DNA of 13,692 nucleotides from Phoronis ovalis (Eukaryota > Phoronida > Phoronidae), in NCBI GenBank assembly GCA_028565635.1, contig JAOXYB010036762.1, positions 1-13,692 of the forward strand. Reading direction: 5' to 3'. Below, piece after piece: positions 7,736-13,692 of the stretch; the first letter of the stretch is position 1; the number at the start of each line of letters is the position of its first letter. Made by a program: the position numbers and the translations under genes. The notes below the pieces were generated by a model, which worked only from the letters and a program-made list of their open reading frames with translations, did not search any database and had not been told where the DNA came from.

Positions 7736-8726
7736 GCAGCCTTTCTGGACGCGTTTTCCAACGTTGTTTTTTAGGATTTCGTTATATAAAATGTGGAAAT
7801 TAATTGAATAAAAATATTTTAGCATACTCAAACATATGTTTAAACATTTTGTGGATTATAAATTATGCAAATCTTATTTTAATTCTGCAGGCAGCTTTAA
7901 ATTAGTCCTATAGACTCTTCTCATGCATGGCTGTTCCAGTTTCCCCCCCTAATACTACATGTACAAACCAAGCATACACTCAATAGTAATTATAACAAAC
8001 TGATCAAAATTAAAAATAATTGTTAGGTTTAGAATTTTTTCCTGTTAATATGATATATACGTAATATAGTATAATACATGTAATCAAAAGGTTCTTTTTC
8101 TAAAATTTTCTTTCCTGATTTTTTAAAGTCAGATAAACCTTTATTTGTAATGTAATTGTTTGGTAGTTTGCACCTGTATAAAACAGGAAGTAGAGGGTAA
8201 ATCAACTGATGGAATAGCTGTCAGAAGACTCTATTAGTGACTGAGACCTAGAATCAATAAATATAAAGGTACAGCCACACTTTATTTCAATAACAAATTT
8301 TATAGTCCACATAATCATATGGAAAATTTCAATGTAGATCAGAGTTTACTCTTAAATCCTTGATCTCAAAACTGAAGCTAATCATACTCCATACTCTAAT
8401 CATACTCCATGAATGGTAAATTTGTAAAACAGTGCTACTTTTCCAGGTCCTCTGTGCATCAAGCTAACTTGTCAAGATGAGCTACATGTACATGTGAACA
8501 GAGCCGTGTGTGACATTATGTATAGTGGTACTAAATGGTTGTTATACATTTTTCAGGTCTAAGAGGTAACCAGTTTTGAAGTCAAAAGATGAGATTTGAT
8601 TTCAGTCCAGTAACACTTGCCTTACAAAGAGCTAAGCACCCTGGCCAACTTGATTAGAAGCCACTCAGACGTATTAGACCATTCATTCAGAGAATCTCTG
8701 TTTATCTCTATACAATAAAGACTTAC
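7667..8726. other. Region left of TMEM147 exon, no gene identified
   Basis: I found no coding segment beyond the tail of the THAP relic (to about 7735). The terminal TMEM147 exon(s), about 75-90 residues, should come after the donor at 8726-8721 on the minus strand, but no matching hydrophobic frame was seen. It holds a run of eight C near 7943, an 18-base tandem duplication at 8378-8410, and AT-rich filler. Confidence 0.5.
8378..8410. repeat. 18-base tandem duplication
   Basis: CTAATCATACTCCATACT (8378-8395) is followed directly by a 15-base second copy (8396-8410). This is slippage-type variation with no evident function. Confidence 0.85.
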
Positions 8727-8811
8727 CAAATTAACATTCGATTCAAAACTCATTTGAACATATTTCCAATCAAACTCTACACCTCTTGCACCAAACCACA
8801 GTGGAAGGAAC
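8727..8811 (-). CDS. TMEM147: TMEM147 exon 4
   Basis: On the minus strand the acceptor CTCTTGCAG ends at 8812 and the donor GTAAGT occupies 8726-8721. One base completes the Arg codon, then 28 codons read [20 protein letters not shown], then SFESNVNL. It matches the PLWxGARGxEFDWKYxQMS block of animal TMEM147. It ends in phase 0, so a further exon starting with a full codon is required. Confidence 0.95.
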
Positions 8812-11368
8812 CTGCAAGAGAAGTGTATAAAAAACTATATCAGTTTTTATGTAATCATGAAGTAATGCATCTATTTCTTCAAGAAACTAGTGAGTATACA
8901 GACAGGCATAACATCTTTCTTTTCTGTCCATGCCTAGTATTTACTTGTGTATAAATGTGTATATATACTTGAATGTGTATAAATGTATAATAGGTTTTTT
9001 AATCTAGGATATAGCTGATTGTAATTAAACTATTTCCATATAAAACAAACAATGTGGCATCTGACAAGGTTGCCATATTAGGTGCGTTTTCTGTTTAACC
9101 TAGTGCATACTACAATGCATGTTTTCTTATTTTTTTTACAGACAACACACAAACATCTTTTAGTTCTATTGCACTTTATGAACCCTGAAATGTTTGATTC
9201 ATCAACTTAAGAAAATTTTTTGCTAATATTTTTGTTTAAATTCCTAAAGTCATGGTGAGTATATTTTCTGTAGAAGTATTTCTGAGCAGAAAATCCAAAG
9301 CTAGGAGGGAGTGAGACACAAAGATCACACAGTGTTATGAGAATGAGTCATCATGACAGAATATCTGTAACAGACAACGATCGTAATAAGACAAAGTTGC
9401 CCCAAGGTTTTGTCAGTATAGATAGCATCAGTCTGAATAAATCCATCTGTTGCCTTCTCAACTAAAACCTGGCCTTAATCATAGTCAATTTTCGTTTATT
9501 ATATTGAAAACCAGAACGATAATCCTTTTATTTTTATATAAAGTGTCCTCTTCAGGCCCGTCAGATGGGGCGTGCTTTGGGTGCGAACATATTTCATGAT
9601 AATGCATCCCCCTTTGAAATGGGAGGACCATTAATGTAATGTTAACGCACCCCCTTTTTGAAATAGTAACGCACCCCCTTTTGAAATAGTAACGCACTCC
9701 CTTTTAGGAAAGAAAAAACATTTTGTACGTCACCACTTATTCTCGGCATATTGGTACAATAGAAGTGGAAATGGCCTTTTTTTTTTGCTTGTCAATCTTT
9801 TCTGGCAGCATGGAAACGTTTTAGTGACCATTTTTGATTACTGACATATTTTCTGAAATCAGTAATTCTAAAAACACCACAAACGCACCCCCCTTTTGAA
9901 AAAGGGTCCGACACGCCTAGTCTTAAATCTCAACATCAATCAAATTGCAGCTTACAATAATAGGTACAACAGCTGACTAAGCAGGTAGCTAGTAAAATAT
10001 AGGTCAATCACACAGGGAGAAAAGCTTATCTCGATTGGGTCAAAAGTTTAATGATGTGTTCGTTTCGCTCTTGTTAAATTGAAGGAATATAATGACAATT
10101 TTAACTATGGTTAAGCCCAGATGTTAGTTGAGGAGGCACAGAACACTAACGGATAGATTATTCAGACTTTGATAGCTTATGTTGCCTCGGAAAATACATA
10201 TGCAGTTATGGCGAGAAGGAAAATACAACAAAGACTGAATGTGAACAAAATCAGTGATCATGTTTCAAAAGTTATTCATGTGTCATTTACTGTATTACAT
10301 TAATTTGCTAGTTTAACAATTTGAACAATTCAGGCATCTTTTTTTCCTTCTAGTTTAATCACACATCTCTACTTATTTTGTTTATTTTCTAATATTTTTT
10401 TCAAAATGTAATAATGTAATTTGTCTAAACTGAACTAATGCTGAAACACTGTTTGTCCATGAGCTTGCGATATTTATATCAAATGGTTTCAAATACATTT
10501 TGCATTTATCTTCATAGCTATATAATTTGGATATGAAACAGCTTGCTTATCTAAGCAGTCACATACTGGTAATTTTCCATGTATAGTTCAACCAGCAAAA
10601 AATGAATAGACAACTTATACTTGTTAAATACAAACGATGAGCTAAGAATGGTGGGTGAAGTATGTGCATTTACCACAACCCTTAAAGCGAGAAAAAAAGA
10701 ACATTTTTAGTGGCTGTATTTATAGACATTTCTTGAAATTCTGTAAAAGAATCAATGGACTTTCCTTACTTTGTGCTTAAATGTATGTGACAGACGCACA
10801 CACTTTGCTCGTTACTTGTATCTAAGAATCGGAATCTAAGAATGTGGTTGAAGTAACACAGGTTTCACTACAGTAGTGGACATTTATCCTTATATAACTT
10901 ATTCTTATTACCTGGTCATGATTAGCTCTGCTGTAGCCCATCCTAAACCAGCAATCATGAATTTATACTGTCCTTTTCCTGCAATCTGTGTCATGCATAG
11001 GTGCAAGCCAACTAAATCAGCTATGTCAACAGTACATTTTAAAAATTCCTGTAAAAAATTTAATACTATAATCACAGTTCAGTTTCTAAATTTTGGAATT
11101 TTATAGAAATAAACTGGTTTATAACTTAAGTGTACTACATTGGGATTGTGAGTTAATGAGAGCCAATTTTAGTGAGAGCAACCACTGATATAAACCAACA
11201 GAATTTAAACACTTTAAAACAGTCAAACTTACCCCTATAACATCCAAACCTGAGGTAGCTAATTCTGTTGCTGGAAAGAATGTGGCTAGTAACATCATTT
11301 TACATAGTTGAGTTAATAAATAGGCTGCACTGGCTTGAACACATTTCCAAAATGCACTGTATTCTGCT
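8727..11368 (-). CDS. TMEM147: TMEM147 (transmembrane protein 147), three internal exons
   Basis: The reading is complement(join(8727..8811, 10912..11048, 11233..11368)), giving 119 consecutive residues with consistent phases (2, 0, 2, 0). They match the region from about residue 31 to 150 of the roughly 224-residue animal TMEM147. Recognisable blocks are [11 protein letters not shown] and [13 protein letters not shown], then VDIADLVGL, then [20 protein letters not shown], then [19 protein letters not shown]147 is a multipass ER and nuclear-envelope protein that works with nicalin and NOMO in the back-of-Sec61 (BOS) complex of the multipass translocon, and it also binds other membrane proteins. 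The start codon exon is not in the window and should lie right of 13692. The last exon(s) should be left of 8727 and were not found. All three exons are intact and conserved, so the gene is probably functional. It is convergent with the SLC22 gene. Confidence 0.95.
9422..10177. repeat. Foldback 4: imperfect inverted repeat in TMEM147 intron
   Basis: Left arm about 9422-9505, right arm about 10086-10177. Matches in order from outside: CAGTCTGAATAA (left) against TTATTCAGACT (10158-10168); GCCTTCTCAACTAA against TTAGTTGAGGAGGC (10123-10136); TTAATCATAGTCAATTTT against the AATTTTAACTATGGTTAA region; ATTATATT against AATATAAT (10086-10093). The 580-base centre carries the minisatellite described next. 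Confidence 0.75.
9601..9905. repeat. GC-rich minisatellite, about 23-24-base unit
   Basis: Unit AACGCACCCCCTTTTGAAAT followed by AGT. Copies lie at 9601-9620 (diverged), 9644-9667, 9668-9690 and 9691-9708 (partial), with a separated copy at 9882-9905. The C-rich runs contrast strongly with the AT-rich surroundings. The minus-strand open frame over it (9485-9697) simply reads the repeat and is not a gene. Confidence 0.85.
10912..11048 (-). CDS. TMEM147: TMEM147 exon 3
   Basis: On the minus strand the acceptor TTTTTTACAG ends at 11049 and the donor GTAATA starts at 10911. The exon encodes [17 protein letters not shown], then the nearly invariant [20 protein letters not shown]. It leaves two bases of the Arg codon completed by exon 4. 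The intron to exon 2 is only 184 bases. Confidence 0.96.
11233..11368 (-). CDS. TMEM147: TMEM147 exon 2
   Basis: On the minus strand the acceptor TTTTTCAG ends at 11369 and the donor GTAAGT occupies 11232-11227. The exon gives one base plus 45 codons, beginning [18 protein letters not shown] and ending in [12 protein letters not shown]. It contains the second membrane helix (about [19 protein letters not shown]). The [10 protein letters not shown] loop differs from the vertebrate TWEGG-type loop, which is the variable part of the family. Confidence 0.95.
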
Positions 11369-11998
11369 CTGAAAAATTGAATTCATATTTCTTCAAGGTG
11401 GCTAATACCATTCAGCACAACTATAAACCTTTGTCAAATTGTGAAAACATAACGTATACAAAAGTATATATCTTTGGAAAGTTATAGTAACATGAAGACT
11501 ATCCGCCACATGATTATGTAATCAGTAAGGGGACTATTTAGAGTAAAACCTTTATTTTTGAAAAGACAAATTTACAAATTTTGTTTGCAATATCTGAAGA
11601 CTTATCAAAATATATTCAAATTTGAACATGTCCTCATCACTGATACAAAATAGTTTCTTTTGATCGTATTTTGTTCAGAACACAAGCTACATGTGAAATC
11701 CGGAACGAGATTAAGAATGGCAGACGGAGTTGACATTTCTCACATCATTGTTAAACCTTATTGCTGCAAGCGTGTTCGATTAAGATGATTAAAAGAAAGT
11801 TTCATATATTAATAAAAGGTTTAGGTAAGGATTTAAGGGAATTTATTAGTCTATAACCATAAAATAAGTGAAGTGTGCAGCAAAATTTTTCTGCGCTGAA
11901 CAGTGAATGTTGACCTTTTTATATTGGGATCAAGCTACCGCACCTCTTATAATGCCGGTTAGCCTTGAAAGTGACAATTACTACAGCTGGGTGAAAAT
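11369..11998. other. Presumed TMEM147 intron 1, no feature recognised
   Basis: This lies upstream of exon 2 on the minus strand. I searched for the TMEM147 first exon (short N-terminal helix beginning at Met) here and further right and did not find it. A 23-codon plus-strand frame starts at 11717 in a good initiation context but has no family match. Confidence 0.5.
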
Positions 11999-12310
11999 CC
12001 AGGGGGGGGGCACTTACATATTTGATGAATATGGGGGTGTGCCATCCAAATCACTATTTCACCGATAAATCCATAATAGTAATAATGGGTCCACTTTTCA
12101 CAGAAATGTCACTGAAAATGGATAATTTTTTATGATTCCATTAAAGTGTTTCCCAGTGTTTTTACCAAGAGAAAATCTTAAAAATGGGTTCTTTTTGTGA
12201 CAGAAACCTTGAAAATTGGTCCATTATTGAGACCAAAATCCCTAAAATGGGTGAATATTTTGAGTTTGGGTTGCACATCCCATCTAAAAATAATATGGTC
12301 AGTACCCCCA
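11999..12310. mobile_element. Non-autonomous DNA transposon (MITE), hAT-like, with 8-bp target duplication
   Basis: The 312-bp element is flanked on both sides by exactly the same 8 bases, GTGAAAAT (11991-11998 and 12311-12318). Its ends are inverted copies of about 48 bases: left CCAGGGGGGGGCACTTAC to about 12050, and the reverse complement of about 12264-12310, starting TGGGGGTACTGACC. The inner part is a string of diverged units of about 30 bases built on AAAATGGGTCC, with a T-rich or GA-rich second half. It has no transposase. An 8-bp duplication and a CAGGG-like end point to the hAT superfamily. Open frames at 12178-12411 on both strands are by-products of the repeats. Confidence 0.82.
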
Positions 12311-12594
12311 GTGAAAATAGTCTTAGCACTTTTGCTCCGCTGTTTCATGAAGAACTTGAACACTATGGATGCTATGTAACTACCATTATGCAGTCCCAAG
12401 AATACAACTAATAACTCGGAACAATCGCAAAATTAACTATACAGTTTATTAAGAATTATGACTAAAGAATTTTGGACTAGAGTGGAGACTTAGACACACT
12501 CTCTTACAGCATACAACCTGGTCCTATCCATCAACAGCTTTTCGTGTTGTCATTTCTGGTTGTAGGATGTACATTTGTATGGGATTCTGAAGTG

Positions 12595-13615
12595 GAATAT
12601 CAAGGTGGGTACTTATTTGTATTATCCACACGTGCATAGTTCGACCTTAGACACATTTAACCATAATCCTGCGTTGAAATTTCTTTCGATTATATTGTAG
12701 TTTCAGAGTATTTGTGAACCTTGTACCTACCCATGCCCATTTATCATGTACACATTAAACATCTTCAGTCATATTCTACAGCCATCACCTTGTTTTAGAC
12801 GAAAATATGGTTCACATTTGAAAAAATATGCTTTAATCTTGACACAGAGAAAAACATGAGTGTATCCAACCCTGATAATTTGAGTAATTGCACTTTTTAC
12901 AAAAAAAATACCAGTCGTCCCGGTTGTGTGCTGTCAGTCCCGGTTTTAACCCGTTACCTTTCTATGGTAAACATATTTGAACCTGGTATTTATATTGACA
13001 CATTGTGGCCCAACATTGAAGTAAATCTGCCGGTGTCTGTAGAAGACAGTGATATAATTATTATAATGAAATGTTAACAGCAATATTAATTAATACTATT
13101 GTCTCTATTGCGCGTGTCCTATTTCAAGTACATATGACGCAGAGGAACACTGTGCATGCTACATTTCTATTAATGAAATGGAAATCGGTATATTACACTG
13201 CTGGAACTATCTATCCCGGTTATCAGCACAAGTATACATCTGAAAGCATATGTTGCATTTTCATTATCTTTGCTGTTAAACATAACAACACTATGAAGTA
13301 TGTATTATTAACTTAAGCTGGTTTGAGATAGGTAGGAGGTGGCCAGGACCCTGCGGATAAGCTGTAGGCTGTCCATATAGTAGGGTCATACTTGCAGGAC
13401 TATGATTAAAGTCTAGTAAAGATGCCTAATGTGTACGTGATAAATGGGCATGGGTATGTACAACATTCACGAATACTCTTAAACTAATGTATAATCGAAA
13501 GAAATTTCGATGCAGGATTATAGTTAAATGTGTCTAAGGTCGAACTGTGCACGTGTGGCCTACAGTCATAAAAATACAAGTAGAAAAAACTGGTACCCAC
13601 CTTGAATTGATATTC
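12595..13615. mobile_element. Foldback 5: 1-kb element with long inverted arms
   Basis: Left arm 12595 to about 12780, right arm about 13393-13615 in reverse. The ends match as GAATATCA (12595-12602) against TGATATTC (13608-13615), with CAAGGTGGGTAC (12601-12612) against GTACCCACCTTG. The core from CCACACGTGCA through TACCCATGCCCATTTATCA is very similar: about 15 differences over about 135 bases by eye. The right arm has about 20 extra bases near its outer end and a few more near its inner end. This is the least diverged foldback of the window, so probably the youngest. The loop (about 12781-13392) has two plus-strand open frames, 12856-13077 and 13071-13316, without recognisable motifs. No clear target duplication was found. 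Confidence 0.83.
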
Positions 13616-13631
13616 GGCCGTATGTAAAACA

Positions 13632-13672
13632 TGGAATTTGGAATGAGGAATCTGGAATTTGGAATCTGGAAT
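13632..13672. repeat. Short TGGAAT-rich direct repeat
   Basis: TGGAATTTGGAAT occurs at 13632-13644 and 13653-13665, with a further TGGAAT at 13667-13672. It continues towards the window edge and may be the start of a larger tandem array. Confidence 0.75.
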
Positions 13673-13692
13673 CGCGTCAAAATATTTTAGGG

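Larger units (their letters stand above)
8812..10911 (-). other. TMEM147: TMEM147 intron 3 (2.1 kb), repeat-filled
   Basis: The intron lies between exons 3 and 4. It contains foldback 4 (9422-10177) and its inner minisatellite. It also has a near-direct repeat of CTAAGAATG with GAAGTA shortly after, at about 10641 and 10834. A stretch near 9337-9466 stays open for 42 codons on the plus strand but overlaps the foldback arm and looks incidental. I saw no other gene. Confidence 0.7.

Noticed and set aside
7475-7831. Minus-strand open frame of 118 codons
   Set aside because: It is antisense to the THAP relic at 7508-7735, and the plus-strand reading has recognisable zinc-finger spacing. The minus-strand translation shows no motif.
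8754-8954. Plus-strand 66-codon frame
   Set aside because: It is the antisense shadow of TMEM147 exon 4 (8727-8811) and adjoining intron.
9485-9697. Minus-strand frame with repeated FKRGCV units
   Set aside because: The repeat in the protein is the translated minisatellite at 9601-9708.
9601-9905. Evenly spaced C-rich repeats considered as a CRISPR array
   Set aside because: Units are directly adjacent without unique spacers, and the window is clearly a eukaryotic genome with spliced genes.
10876-11106. Plus-strand 76-codon frame
   Set aside because: It is the antisense shadow of TMEM147 exon 3 (10912-11048).
11717-11788. 23-codon plus-strand frame with good initiation context (MADGVDISHIIVKPYC...)
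   Set aside because: It is very short, without family match or splice donor at its end, and lies opposite the presumed TMEM147 intron 1.
12178-12411. Overlapping open frames on both strands
   Set aside because: They run through the 30-base repeat units of the MITE and past its end into flanking DNA. The open frame is a product of the repeat.

Overview
The window is a piece of a metazoan nuclear genome, most likely a marine or aquatic invertebrate. It is AT-rich, its genes are split by introns with ordinary GT..AG borders, and it is full of transposon debris. Both protein-coding genes that I can identify are animal membrane-protein families. I cannot name the phylum from the sequence.

Layout. 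(1) Positions 248-4829, plus strand: the last five exons of an SLC22-family (OCTN/organic cation and carnitine transporter-like) gene. They splice in frame into 251 C-terminal residues covering about transmembrane helices 7-12 and the cytosolic tail. A 3' UTR and an AATAAA signal at 5295 follow. The upstream exons lie before base 1. Each of its first three introns in the window carries a diverged inverted-repeat (foldback) structure. (2) Positions about 4996-7735: a graveyard of a RecQ-type helicase (at least two frame breaks) and two separate THAP zinc-finger N-termini, both broken. (3) Positions 8727-11368, minus strand: three consecutive internal exons of TMEM147, convergent with the SLC22 gene. 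Its first exon is probably right of the window. Its final coding exon(s) should lie between 4830 and 8726 but I could not find them. The 2.1-kb intron holds a fourth foldback with a GC-rich minisatellite inside it. (4) Positions 11369-13692: presumably TMEM147 intron 1. It holds a compact 312-bp non-autonomous DNA transposon with an exact 8-bp target duplication (hAT-like) and a fifth, 1-kb foldback with long arms.

The two genes have no obvious functional link. The SLC22 protein would be a plasma-membrane solute carrier. TMEM147 belongs to the ER translocon (back-of-Sec61/nicalin-NOMO complex). The most unusual feature of the window is structural: five independent imperfect inverted repeats of about 0.4-1 kb sit in introns within 13.7 kb, along with RecQ and THAP relics. 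I found no tRNA, rRNA or CRISPR array. All splice sites, alignments and identities were read by eye.
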